This document shows positions 36,094 through 48,123 of a stretch of 64,000 bases of DNA, piece after piece. A program made the position numbers and the translations under genes. How positions within the stretch are numbered: the first letter of the stretch is position 1; each line of letters opens with the position of its first letter. The notes beneath the pieces are model-generated. The model did no database searches and was not told the origin of the DNA. It saw nothing but the letters and a program-made list of their open reading frames with translations. The stretch comes from Spinellus fusiger (Eukaryota; Mucoromycota; Mucoromycetes; Mucorales; Phycomycetaceae): assembly GCA_025094145.1 (NCBI GenBank), contig JALLLS010000006.1:620001-684000 (forward strand), written 5' to 3'.

Positions 36094-38534
36094 TTAGGGC
36101 ACACCAATTCCTATCCGTCTCTGTAAGCCACTGTGGAGGGCTGTGAGGCTTACCTTGTAGTCCTTGATAGTGCCTGAGAAGTGTTTAAGAACACCGTCAG
36201 CACAGATCCATATCTCCTGACACACTTCACTAATGAAGCGTTCGTCGTGAGAGACAATAATCACACCGCCCTTGAACTGTCCAAGGGCTGTCTGTAGTGC
36301 ATCCATCGACTCCATATCCAAATGGTTAGTAGGCTAAAAAAGTTATTAGATGCGTTATTATCATTATTATCATTAGTATCATTATTATCATTATTATCAT
36401 TGTATATATATATACATAATAGCCGTTGGAGGGTCTGTTCTCTTGGGGTGTGTGCTTAACTTACTTCATCAAGAACAAGAATATGAGGATGTTGGGCACT
36501 CAGAGCAGCAAAGGCCACACGGGACTTTTGTCCACCCGACAATGTCTTCATGATCTGTAATCCTACCATGCCAGTAATACCAAAGGCACCCAAATGACGA
36601 CGGTACTCTTCTTCTGTTTTACCAGGGAACTTATCTGCCATAAACCCAACAGCAGAACGGGTCAGATCCAATTGATCAATATGGTGCTGTGTAAAGTAGG
36701 CTATTCTCAAACGACCATTTCTATGAACAAGACCACTCATGGGCTTATTCTCTTCAACAAGGAGCTTCAACATGGTGGATTTACCAGCACCGTTGGGACC
36801 CACAATAGCAATACGAGAGTCCATACGCAAATCCAGTTGAATATCACGGATAATAATCTTTTCTCGGGTATAACCAAAGGTCACATCATTCATCTGAAGA
36901 ATAGGAGGAGATAGCTGGTCGGGATTGGAGAATTGGAAGGTAACAATCTTTTCATTCTCTGGCTCCTCCAACTGGGGCAGCTTCTCAAGAATTTTGATCT
37001 TGGACTGTGCCTGGGGAGCACGCTTAGCATTGTAGCGCCAACGATCAATAAAGTCCTGAAGATGTTTACGGTACTGCACTTGAGCCTCGTATTCTCTGTG
37101 CTGTGCCTTTCGACGCTCCTCACGAGTGGCATAGAAGTTGGTGTAATTGCCCTTGTAGTAGTCTAGCTTCTCAGAGTGCTGGTGGAGAATATCCGTAGCC
37201 ACCTCATCCAAGAATTCTAAACCCCATAAGCCAACGTGTCTCCTCATTGTGTCTATTTACCTCTGTCGTGGGATACCACCAGAAGAGTGTTGGGCCATGT
37301 CTTCAAGTAGTTCTCCAGCCACACAATAGCAGGAATATCCAACATGTTATCAGGTTCATCCAACATCAACACATCAGGTTTACAGAACAAGGCACGGGCA
37401 AGAGAGATTCTCATACGCCATCCACCCGAGAACTCCTTGGTGGGTCTCTTTTGGTCAAAGGCAGAGAAACCAAGACCAGCAAGAATAGCAGATGCCTTGG
37501 ATTCTGCCTTGTCACTCTCAATCTCCTGCAATTTAGCAAAGACGTCTTTGAGGTCATTGGAAAGGAGATCCTTGGAATCTTCTAGGGCCTTCTTTTCTTC
37601 TCCAGACACATCTCCTGCCAATTCACCCTCCAGCTGGTTGATTGCCAAAGACAGCTCACGCTCTTTCCCAAGAAGATGTTCACGCCATACATCAGCACGC
37701 AACACCATTTCAATGGCAGGGGTGAGATCACCAATGACCTAGTGAACAGAGACAGTGGAAGCTTAGTCTTATCGTATGGCTTATTAATAGTCATATTACT
37801 TCTTGCTCAACATAAAGTACAGAGATATGCGTAGGAACATTGATTTCACGGCGGGCAATGGCTCGCAACAGGGTGGATTTACCAATACCGTTCTTACCCA
37901 CCACACCATAGCGTCTTCCAAAGGCAAGAGTAAGACTGGCATCGGTAAGAATACGATGACCAGCAAAAGAAATATCAAAGTTCTCCACCTTGATGTCCTT
38001 ATTTTTGCTCTTGGTAGAGGTGTAGTCGAGAATAGGATTGTACATCTTGTAAGCCTCCAAGAGTGCCTTTTGCTCGTTCTGAATCAAGCGAGAGGCCTCG
38101 TATTCTACTTTAAGGTTAGTCTTTTCTTGACGCTTGACCATTTTAGCGGCAATCTTGAGTTCTGCCTTGCGCAGTTTGTCTTGGTTCACTTGGGACTGAA
38201 CGCGTCGGCCAGAAACATGGTCGAGATCCACTACACTCTTTGTGAATGTGGAGGTGGCTGAAATACCCGTTTGGCTGCCCATAGTAATGACCTGGTCTAG
38301 TCTGGAGAGGCCCTTGCTGGGCTCGTCTGTTGTGGCTATCATTTGAGACAGTTGTTCACACAGTTTGTCGATGGTGTCTTCGTCTCCTCCAGCGTCAATA
38401 AGAATAGGTCTCACAAAGTCAGCAATGGCATCCTCATTATCTTCAAACAAGTTTTCCTGAAGGTAGCCGCTGATGTAGTCGACAATAGCGTCGTCCGCTT
38501 CGGGAACAGTGTCTCGGATAAGTTGAAGTGCCAT
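36094..38534 (-). CDS. GCN20: ABC-F ATPase Gcn20/ABCF3
   Basis: Five exons: 38534-37800, 37738-37261, 37216-36465, 36333-36154 and 36120-36094; 723 residues. An N-terminal helical region of about 180 residues precedes two ABC domains without membrane segments. Walker A motifs are GKNGIGKST (about 213) and GPNGAGKST (about 550). ABC signatures are FSGGW and LSGGQ, and the second Walker B/D-loop reads LVLDEPTNHLD across an intron. The first domain has DEPDNMLD in place of DEPTN, close to the DEPSNMLD form of Gcn20. The last exon adds only eight residues. Gcn20 acts with Gcn1 on ribosomes to activate Gcn2 under amino-acid starvation. The intron before exon 4 holds an ATTATC repeat (36346-36405). 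Confidence 0.95.
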
Positions 38535-39543
38535 GAGAAGTCAAGATCCAGCAGTCCAGGTTCACTTGCATTATTACACTCTAAGTGGCTCAGTTTGTGA
38601 CGCGACTTTTTCAGGCACTGTAGCATGGCCAAAAGAAAGAAGAAAAAAAGGGAAAGCTTGGCTCTTGGTATGAGAAGAATTAGCACGAGTCTCCCAAGGA
38701 CAGACAATGAACAAGGTGTTCATAGCATATTTATTCAGTTTTACTTTCTATGTAGTATGAAATAGGGTGGGTAGTGTGAATGGCTGTGAATTACTGTGAG
38801 TTACTATAAGTTACTATGAGTTACTATAAGTTACTATAAATTACTGTGAATGACTGTGAATGACTGTGAATGACTGTGAATTACTATAAGTTACTATAAG
38901 TTACTATAAGCTACTGTGAATGACTGTAAGTTACTATAAATTACTATAAATTACTGTGAATGACTGGGAATTACTATAAATTACAAGATTATTAAAAGTT
39001 ACCAGGGCTCTCTCATGAACTTCAGTCTACTCTAAAGATAGAAACTCTACAGAAAAGAAGACTCTAGACAGTAGTGTTAATATGAGACTGTTTCTCTGTG
39101 AAGGAGAAAGGTAACTATTCGTCATAATACGAATGCATAGGAGGTGTGGTGGAAATGATTGGCTCTCATTATTCTATTCTTGCTCTAAGCTACAGCGTCT
39201 GTGCTGGGATCGAAAGTGAAAAAAGAAAGCATAAGAAATATAGACTGTTTTTGGAAAGTAATGTATTGTTTTATAACTTATTTTGCCTATTCTCTCTTTC
39301 TATAGGCCAGTCGGGTTGCTAAAGTAGGTATAGAAAGGGAAAACTGACCAATAAAACACACTCCCGGTCTTTGGCGTATTAGTTTTCCAATAGAACACAA
39401 AATGAGTCAAAAGCCAATAAAAAGTTTAATTCTCTCGGTACTTTTTTCAGAAAGTGACTGTCAAATAGGCTTGCTAAACATATAAATAGATGCCCCATTC
39501 TCAGGAACAGAACGGTTCAAGAAAACAAATCTCACTTTTCATT
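38535..39543. other. Divergent intergenic region, GCN20 / CHCHD2
   Basis: About 1 kb between divergent start codons with no gene recognised. Apart from the 10-bp minisatellite (38775-38990), there are CCAAT-like ccaat/attgg motifs near 39345-39415 and a TATA-like atataaatagat at about 39479, 55-65 bp before the CHCHD2 start. Confidence 0.5.
38775..38990. repeat. 10-bp minisatellite (GTTACTATAA / GTGAATGACT)
   Basis: About 21 tandem 10-bp units alternating between gttactataa-type and gtgaatgact-type variants, in blocks. Confidence 0.9.
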
Positions 39544-40332
39544 ATGCCCCGCCAGGTAAAAAAGCACAAAGCAAATACAAAATAAAATACAGAATAAAAC
39601 ACAAAATAGAATAGAGTGGAATAGCAAAGAATAGAATGGAAATATAGTTGACGGCGATGCTCACTCTAAACCAAGCAGACCCGACGTGCAGCTCCTGCTC
39701 AACAAACCCGCCAGGCTCACACTATGCCTACTCGCCAAGCACCCCCTCCTGCTCAGGCACCTAGAGCTGCTCCTCAACAAGCTATGGCTCCTGCCGCTGC
39801 CCCTCCTTCTGCTCTTGCACAGGCTGCTCCCCAACAACCTGGATTGTTTGCTCAGAGTAAGTAACATAGTGTTCTTCTGTTGGAGCCATGTGTTGATATT
39901 CAATAGGTGTCATTCAATTGTCCAATAACTAAACAATGACTGTGTTTTTATAGTGGCCACCACTGCTGCTGGTGTTGCTGTTGGTTCTGCTGTTGGTCAC
40001 ACCATGGTATGTAGACCAATAGACATGAAATAATAAGAAACTTGCCTGTGTCTGTGCTTAACTGCCTTTTCTCTCTTTTCTAGGCCAACGGTATCTCTTC
40101 TTTGTTCAGTGGATCCTCCAGTGAACCTGCCCCACAACAGCAGCAGCAGCCCATGCAGCAGCCCATGCAGCAATCTTACCAGACATTCCAACCTTCCCAG
40201 TCTGGTGTTGCTTGTGAGGCTGATGCCAAGGCATTCACAAAGTGCTTGGAGACCTCTAACAACGATGTATCCGCATGCCAGTGGTACTTGGATTCTTTGA
40301 AGCAGTGCCAGCAAATGGCCTCCAACTACTAA
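39544..40332 (+). CDS. MIX17: CHCHD2/Mix17-family twin CX9C protein
   Basis: Four exons (39544-39555, 39676-39856, 39954-40006, 40084-40332) give 164 residues. The first coding exon is only four codons (MPRQ). A basic, Ala/Pro/Gln-rich presequence-like N-terminus leads to a conserved hydrophobic Gly/Ala-Val segment (ATTAAGVAVGSAVGHTM). The C-terminal CHCH domain has two exact C-x9-C pairs (CEADAKAFTKC and CQWYLDSLKQC). Such proteins are imported into the mitochondrial intermembrane space by Mia40, and the human homologues CHCHD2/10 act in cristae organisation and respiration stress responses. A polyQ-like QQQQQPMQQPMQQ tract separates the two halves. Confidence 0.95.
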
Positions 40333-40984
40333 TTCATTTGAGTGGTAGGGGGGCTGATAAGGTTACCTAATCTATAGAATAAACTGTTGAAAAACAATCA
40401 TCTTTCTTTTTCTTTTTCTTTTTTCTTTCTTTCTTATTATTGGCTTATAGAAGGAGAGAGAGAGAGAACAGCAAGATCAGTACTATGTGCTATTCATACG
40501 ATTGTATTGGAATAGAAATATGTCTTTTTGTGGGGACATAGTATCTATTCTAGAATGAGTTTGTGTTGATCAATAAGTTAAGAAAGAGACGGGGTAAAAA
40601 GAAAGAGAAGAGTTGCGAGGAACATGATATATTAAAGGAACATGAAAACAGGAATAGATTGAGACAATCTCAAGGAAGATATGTGCATCAACCAGTATGG
40701 ATAGGCTGAATCCATGACACCCTATGTTTTTATGTTTTGTTTATATCATGGACGAGTATGATTAAAGAAGTTACCTTTCTAATATACAGCATCAGCTAAC
40801 AAGAAAATATCCAAGTCAGTCAAATAGCAGTGCTTATCCTATGTAGAGAAATTAGTGTTATTACTCTATGCATAGATTAGATATGGACTTTTCTTCCTAT
40901 ATAGGAGGAGAGGTATGTTTTTATTACTACTATTATTACTACTATTATTATTATCATCATCATCAATAAATAAGTCTTATTAGT

Positions 40985-41172
40985 AGATTTACTAGTCACT
41001 ACTGTAGCTTTATCTACCATCTGCCATAGACTGATGTTTTCATCTCATGATAGCAGTAAGGGCAGCTGTCACTTCTCAAGATGTTATATCCAACTACAAC
41101 ATCAGGGCCCTCTTCAACTGCTGCTTAACAGTGTGGATGATCTCATCTTTCTTCATCACCTTCTTGAAGTAG
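40985..41172 (-). mobile_element. Tc1/mariner relic E (C-terminal fragment)
   Basis: The reverse strand reads KKVMKKDEIIHTVKQQLKRA then LML-stop-LDITS-stop-EVTAALTAIMR-stop-KHQSM, aligning residue by residue with the C-terminal block of relic B. Stops fall where Trp or Arg codons are expected. The rest of the element is not identifiable. Confidence 0.6.
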
Positions 41173-42419
41173 GTACAGATATACCTATTTGGCTATAGAT
41201 CCTAGTGATAAGAGATAGATGGATAACTACATTAAATACACCTTTCTCAAGAGTCATGCATATGTTGGAGATGGTAGTGTCTCCATGACATAGTAGGCTG
41301 TACAAAGCCCTGATCATATCTCAATAAAATGATACTAAACTTACATGGACAAAAAGTGTCCTAAAATTAAGAATATTTTATCACCAAGAAGTGTTTAGAT
41401 ACAAGTCTGGTATAAACAAGAGAGAGAGAGAGGGAGAGAATATTCTTTAAAAGAGAAATGTAGCCTTGTTCAACACATACCATGGCACCTGGACAGTAGC
41501 CAAGGTAGAGATAAAACAAGGATCTTACATCATTACTCGACTCTATCCTTCTTTATTTATTTACTTTTCAACTCTATCCTTTTTTGGGCTTGCAAGTACA
41601 ACGCACACACCCATAATTCATTTGTTATCTTATCTGAAACTTATAAAGTGTGTACATTTTTTACTGTCACTACATACTCAACTCCCAACTACAAAAACAG
41701 ATTGTGTATGGTTTAATTTAACCATTGAATCAAGAGTGGGTGTGTTGGACCCATAGACACAATAGTAGAACACAGAGAGGTGACTCTATTCTAAACATGT
41801 CAACCCTTCATAACATGATGTGAGATAGATGCTGGGTTGTGGGCTGTGGGTTGTAGTTTGGACCCTTTTTGAACCTTCTTTGTCTATTCATGATTGGCTT
41901 AACTTGGGATCATCCGTAGTAGAGAAATAGAAGACTGTTGATACCTTCTGCAGAAAGAAGAGTCCCTTCCCTCGATAGCAACTGTATCTATGGACAATGA
42001 GCATTGTATTTATAGAATGGACAGGAAGAGAGTCCAGACAGGCTGTATTCCAAGTAGAACCACCCACTCACACGACCCAATGTATATATTTATCTTAATA
42101 AAATGTAAATGGAAACCACTGGAGATCCCTCTTAAGATGGACAGTCTCTGATTTGAAAGTGCAAAACCCCACTGCATTTTCAAAGCACGCTGAGGATACA
42201 TGCCATGGATCTCTAAGCATGTGGGTGCCTATGCAGTAGACACGTTGATTGGATAGGTGACAGGTCCAAAGAAGGGATAACACACAGTGTTACTGAGATG
42301 ATAAAATGGCCACAGAACCTCATGGACTGTTGAACAGGCGTACACTAGTTAGGAAAAGAGATACACATGCTACTTGTATTCATTTCTTTTTCATTCTTTC
42401 CATTCTCCTGTTTTATAGG

Positions 42420-42495
42420 AAGGTAGGTAGGTAGGTAGGTAGGTAGATAGATAAATAGACAGATAGACAGATAAATAGATAAATAGGTCGACAGG
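42420..42495. repeat. GGTA/GATA tetranucleotide tract
   Basis: Tandem ggta, then gata, ataa and aca-g units. Confidence 0.85.
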
Positions 42496-43392
42496 CAGAT
42501 ATAAAAGAGTCATAAACATAGCAACTGGATAGTAGAAATAAGAAAGGAGATCGTCCCGACAGAGGATATTAATTGAAAAGTCCAATTGAAGAATGTTGGA
42601 GGGATCCTATTCTCTACTGTGTGCAAAACTTTTTATTTTTATATTTATTTTTATATTTATTTTTATATTTATATTTTTTACTCATAGATTGGATGCACTT
42701 TGTAGATGGGAGTATCAATAAGAGTGTACAAAGAGTTTGTTTTCCCCGCTTATTGTTACTGACGAAACCAAAAGATAACTTTATGACATTCCATTGTCGG
42801 TGGATTAGTAATAATGCAGACGGCAGATAGGCCTATGAGATGGAATGGCATACGACAGTTGTAATACCACAATAGTATTGCATTACAAACTACCTTTGAT
42901 CTGACCATTAGGCCCACAGAGGAACACAATGGAATCCAACAGGACAATGGGACTATAAACATTACAACAGCATCCACTTGCTATTTATTTTCATATCAAA
43001 ACTACTCCCTCCCTCCCTCTCTCTTCATGAATACAAGTACAGCAGCAAAGGCTCGATTCATTTCTTGGGTGTTTTCCACCACACGGCCGTAGTGGCACTG
43101 GGTTGCTATTCTACAGACTGCGGATCATTCGATGTCTGTTGTTCCTGCTGTCTGCTCTATTGACTGCAGATAAGAATATCCGGAAATACTGCCAGCCAAA
43201 GTATGGAGAGTTCCCATTCTTGCATAGAGAGAGCATTTGTATAACGTCATGATTGGCACATTTAACCCTTGTCCTCTACCTTTCGTCTTACAGTCTGATG
43301 CTTATCTCCACTCCGATTGCTTTTAAGCTTAGATTTATATTGACCCGCTATTTTCATTCAGTTTCCTTTCATTTCTTCTCTTTAACTTTGTG

Positions 43393-44494
43393 ATGTCTTC
43401 TTTTGCTGTTTCATCAATGGCCTCACCCACGACAGCACCCATGGCGGATGTATTAACCCATCCAAAGACATACACTTCAAAAATAACAGCAGAGTCTACT
43501 GTGAGGCATGATACACGCACTCTTAACCTGTCCACTCTCATCAAAGAACACAAGACAGCTAGCCACCGACTGCTTATGTTAGATTATGATGTAAGTAAGC
43601 TTTTTTGATAGTGTGTGTGTGTGTGTGTGGAGAGAGAGAGAGAAGTAGACAGTAGTTGTTTGGCTGTTGTCTTATCGTTGGGTGCACATTAGGGTACATT
43701 GACGCCTATCGTTAAGAACCCTGCCGACGCACAACCGACAGCAGCCTTGTTACGGTACTTGGCAGCCTTGTGCAAAGACCCTTTGAATACGGTGTGGATT
43801 ATATCTGGCCGAGACCAAGACTTTTTACAAACTCATCTGGGCCACATTGAACGATTAGGCCTAAGTGCTGAACATGGCTCCTTTATGAAATTGGCAGGTA
43901 CCCATGAATGGATTGATATGTTGGAGGATGCGGACATGAGCTGGAAAGACACGTGTTTAAAGATCTTTGAAAAGTACACTGCACAAACCCCTGGTACTGT
44001 TATTGAGCAGAAAAAGTCCTCTATTACATGGCATTATCGTAATGCATTGGATCAGGAAGAAGCGTAAGTAGTAGTAAAGAAATACATGGAAAAGAAAAAA
44101 GTAGAGTGGCAAGACGCACACATATAACTTACTCAAAGATCTGCTCTCTAGTTTCCGTCAATCAGAAAGATGCCACAAAGAATTAAATCATATTGCTGGT
44201 GTGGATATTCTTGTAGGAAAGATGAATCTCGAGGTACGGTCTCTTCTCGTGAACAAGGGTGAGGTGGTGAAAAGAATCCAAGCACAGATGCCTGCCGACT
44301 TCATCTTGTGTGCTGGGGATGATCAAACAGATGAAGACATGTTTCGTGCGCTGTGTGACGATAAGCGTGCTTTTTGTGTTCTTGTTGGACCTCCGAGCAG
44401 AGAGACATTGGCGGGATGGTGTGTAGAGAGTAGTGAACATATTGTGTCACTGTTAGGCTCAATGGTCCCTCAAAGCAACGAGAGTTCTCTGTAA
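43393..44494 (+). CDS. Trehalose-6-phosphate phosphatase, stand-alone
   Basis: Three exons (43393-43590, 43693-44063, 44152-44494) give 303 residues. The HAD-superfamily nucleophile motif DYDGTLTP is split by the first intron between Asp and Gly. Then IISGRD, LSAEHGSFMK, the cap-region block (MEVR-like NLEVRSLLVNKGEVVKR) and the metal-binding GDDQTDEDMF follow in order. The enzyme dephosphorylates trehalose-6-phosphate to trehalose, a stress and carbohydrate-storage sugar. Unlike fungal Tps2, there is no N-terminal Tps1-like domain: only about 55 residues of Ser/Thr/Ala-rich leader precede the catalytic core, giving the compact size of plant and bacterial OtsB enzymes. The start is the first ATG of the exon. 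Confidence 0.93.
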
Positions 44495-44704
44495 TATTTT
44501 CAAGTATTTCTTTCTTTTTCACTTGTTTATTGTGTATAGTAAAGCAAATTGGTATAATTTTGTAAAGCAAATGAATTTCCTATTAAAACTGAATTTCATG
44601 ATAGCAATAAATAGCAATAGGATGAACATAGGGGTTGTAGAGTAGAATCAATAGATAGAATAAAATAAGATGGAGCAGAAAAGGGGCGGTCTGTCCTTGT
44701 GCCT

Positions 44705-47700
44705 TCACTGAGTTAGGTAGAGACTGCAGGATCCAGTGAGTGTCCAGAATCTATGAGAGAGGAGTGCATTAGTGTGTGTGCCGTGTATACCTTTGGAATT
44801 CCAAAGAAGATGGAATAAATCCACTTACGATGAATCAGCAGATGGCTTCTTTCCATTAGATAGTTTTTTGGCTTGGTAAAGCTCACCCTCTAAAGAGAAA
44901 GAGAAAATAAAAAAGAGAGAGAAAAGATCAGTATCCAGTCATGTTTTGGTCAATAGCATTAAGGAAGATAAATTACTTAGGGAGATGAGACTTCTGGGAT
45001 AGTAGGTTGCATCAATGCTCCATTCTTTTTGACATCCACCTAAGTTCATGTGTAAATACAGTGCAAGCAGAGCTCGTTGGTTTCTTTTGTGACAAGACAA
45101 CTTACGCTTTCTTTGGGTTATAGCAAGAGCCTTAGTTCTTTCAAAGGTACAGATCACATCATCGTTCCACACCTCCGATGAGCTTTCGGATGGTGTCTCT
45201 CCCTGCAATATTGGAAGCACTATCAGTATAAAACAATGTAAAGATGTTAATCTAGAAAACATACCACAGTCCGCCATGAAGCAACAAAGACTTGACCTCT
45301 GTAAAATAGTAATAATAAAGGTATGTTAGGTGGAGTGTGGTCGACAGTCTTGCAATCATAGCTTTACTTGCCTGAAAGAGACTCTGCTTCCGGGCTCGTA
45401 GACAGCAAACTCCTGCCATGCTTCAGCATCACTACATTTCTTTGCGGGTTTGATAATAGAAAGAGGGTATTTTGCTATATATTTGATATTAGTATTTATC
45501 ACCATGTCGACTATTCCACGATAAATCATTCTTTCTAGCCTCTTTTTCTTTTTTCTTCTTCTTTTTAGTACCTGCGACCCTGCTGACAGATGAGACGCTG
45601 TCTGAAGAGAGAGCGGGAATCTTTACATCAGAATCAGGTTGCTTAGTTGTGCAAGCTCCAAGTTGCACCCAGACACCACTGGGGCTTCCAGGAAGTTCAT
45701 TAAGTGTCCACCAGCTGGCCTTCCATACGTTTGATTGGTAGACAATAGTGTCTCCACCAACGTAAATGGCATCATAAGCCCAGGGAGAAATGCCATTACA
45801 GTCTTGAGTGGTACTGGTGTTGTTTGATTGAGAAGTAGTGATGGTTGGTACAGCCAAGGTGGGGGCAGCGTAGGTAGGGAGAGTGTAGGTAGAACCACTA
45901 TTGGGTATAGATTTAGTTGGTGTGTTAGGTGTAGACTGAGGAGGATTTGTGGTTCCAGCTCCTTGGCATGCACTGACTAAGAGAGAGAAGATTATTATAT
46001 TAATACTACATTGATTCATAGAAGAAGAGAAATAACTTTATTTCTTACTTGGAGACCAGTCGCCCATGGAGTCTCCACTAGGTTCATTGCCTGAATACCA
46101 TTTGGACTAATAAAAGAATAGAGATGATTAGCAAAAGGATAGCCTCCATAAATATAAACTATCAATCGTCTTACCTCCCAGATATATCTAATGATCAATA
46201 AATCAATAACAAAACACATTAATTAATTAATAAATAGCATATATTTTTGTTTGATTTCATGAGTCAATTTACATACCCACTATTTTATAGATACACAAAA
46301 GAATAAGTAGAAAATACAAGTTAGATTTATGGTATGAAACATGTGTTGGTAATTCTTTAAACTTACTTGTGAGAGACAATACTTCCTGCGCCATAGCCTG
46401 AACCAGTAACCCAATTGGCAGCTGAACATGCAGGATAAACAAAGTCCCCAGAGCACGATGCACCCGTTGACATGGCGTTTTTAATGCTTTGATCAATTCG
46501 ACCATTAGCATAAGCCTGTGAAGCATCTATAAGAATATATAGAAAATAAATATCATTAATAACATATAGAAAATGAATGAAAGAATTTAAACATGCATCG
46601 TCAAGTCTATGAAATAGGAAAGAAAGAAAAATACCCCAAAACATAACACCACCAAAGCTTGGGAAAGATTGTCTTGTTTGTAATGCAATTTGCTGTAAAG
46701 TATCAATTGGAATATAGCCTCCTCCAGCTGCGGTTTGACTTGCAGGCGCGCCAATGTAGACCTTAACATTTGGGTTAGGAGAGATGTTTCTAGCCCAGTA
46801 ATCCCATGTGCCGAAATTCCACTGAGATGCTTTGCCAAAAGTTTGTAATCCACACGGGTTGTTATCTAAGAAGAAAAATAAAAAGAATAGAAAACATCAA
46901 GAATTAGTAAACAGTTGAGGACGAATTCTTATTCTTATTCTTACAAAACTGAACATAAATAGCATCAAATGGGATAGAATTCAAAGTCACTTGAAGATTT
47001 GCATCTGGATAGACACACTGAGGAGCAGCAGTCAAGTAATACTTTTTGCTAGCCGTGCCAAAGTTTACGAGAAGTTTGTTGAGGAAAGCAGTATAGTCTA
47101 ATCATTCAGACAAAAAAGAGTGAGAAAGATTCATTCATGTGTAGTAGAAGTGTGGTTTCTTTTTATATATAAAGATCTATACTTACAATTAGGTCCACCA
47201 CCCTCGATATCCAGGTCAATACTATAAAAGACAAAACTTAGGATGTGTCTATGGCTTCAAAGATATAGATTGAAATCAAGGATTACCCGTCCAGAATAGC
47301 GTCGCCAAAAGGTCTGACATCAGAAGATCCTCCCAAGAAAAGATTCCAAATAGTATCTGCAAAAGCAGTGGCTTCAGATTCTGTTGTAAAGCCTGCACCA
47401 CCTGTTGCACCACCTAGTGAAAGAGTAATGGCTTTGCCACGCTGCTGACAGTACTTGATATCATCAGCTAGAGATGGACAATTAATTAAGCTGGTACCAG
47501 GGAAAGTGGTATTATCAATGTCATTGCAACTCTATAGATAGAAGCATAAATAAATAGATAAATAAATAAATAAATAATATTGAGTTTTTCTTTTCTTTTC
47601 TTCTTCTCTCTTTCTATAATCGAGGGAGATATTCAAAATGACTTACATTGGCTAGATTGATAGAGGGAAATCCTCCTGTTGAGAAGAATGTAGTCAGAAA

Positions 47701-48123
47701 AGAAACTGGGATAATGTCAATTGTAGCATCATCGCAATAAAAGCTGAGTCGTTTCTGCCATTGACTGGGATCTTGAGCATTAGCAGCGCCAAATGAGTTT
47801 TGTCCCCAATCTATAATATGAAATAAAATGTTGAGGGATGAGGAATGCAGGTATAAACTTCCACAACTTCATAAAATGAAAAAAGGGGGCTGATACTTAC
47901 AGTCAGCAATATTATTATTGCATGTATTCTAAAAGGAGTGTTTGAATTTTCATAAAGAAATAATAACAAAAATATTAGCATTAAGAAAGTGAGAGTTTAT
48001 GTCAATTGAATGATAAATATTTATTTTGACGCGTTCAGTTTATCAGTATACATTGTTACTTACTTCAAACGCCTTTATTGAGGCGATTTGTGTCGCTATC
48101 AAAAGTAGAGCAATCTTCAACAT
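44705..48123 (-). CDS. Secreted GH18 chitinase with four CBM5/12-like modules
   Basis: Exons: 48123-48064, 47928-47901, 47810-47647, 47531-47287, 47221-47187, 47097-46945, 46865-46635, 46526-46367, probable micro-exon 46279-46277, 46187-46175, 46106-46049, 45976-45572, 45474-45372, 45298-45265, 45202-45106, 45039-44977, 44889-44829, 44750-44705; about 652 residues. A signal peptide (about 1-19) precedes a class III GH18 barrel with YWGQNS, LSLGG and the catalytic DGIDLDIEGG. Four C-terminal chitin-binding modules follow, each with W-x-x-x-x-Y-x-x-G...V-x-x-x-x-W and a closing W...C; a Pro/Thr/Ser linker lies between modules 1 and 2. It cleaves chitin in the cell wall or environment. Exon 12 can read on to a stop at 45489 with a lysine-rich tail; the extended model is preferred because modules 3 and 4 join in phase. 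The intron after exon 13 is GC-AG. Confidence 0.9.

Larger units (their letters stand above)
40333..43392. other. 3-kb gene-poor interval
   Basis: No gene is recognised. It contains the Tc1 relic at 40985-41172, an ATTACT microsatellite (40920-40970), a GGTA/GATA tract (42420-42480) and a TTTATATTTA tract (42635-42680). The TPP upstream region has a CT tract near 43005. Confidence 0.6.

Noticed and set aside
45489..45572. Lysine-rich C-terminus ending the chitinase at 45489
   Set aside because: Kept only as an alternative: the downstream exons complete two more chitin-binding modules in phase, so the frame after 45572 is more likely intron.
46273..46279. 7-nt version of the chitinase micro-exon (TGGGTAT)
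   Set aside because: It leaves phase 0 and cannot join the next exon in the Y-I-W-E frame; the 3-nt version does.
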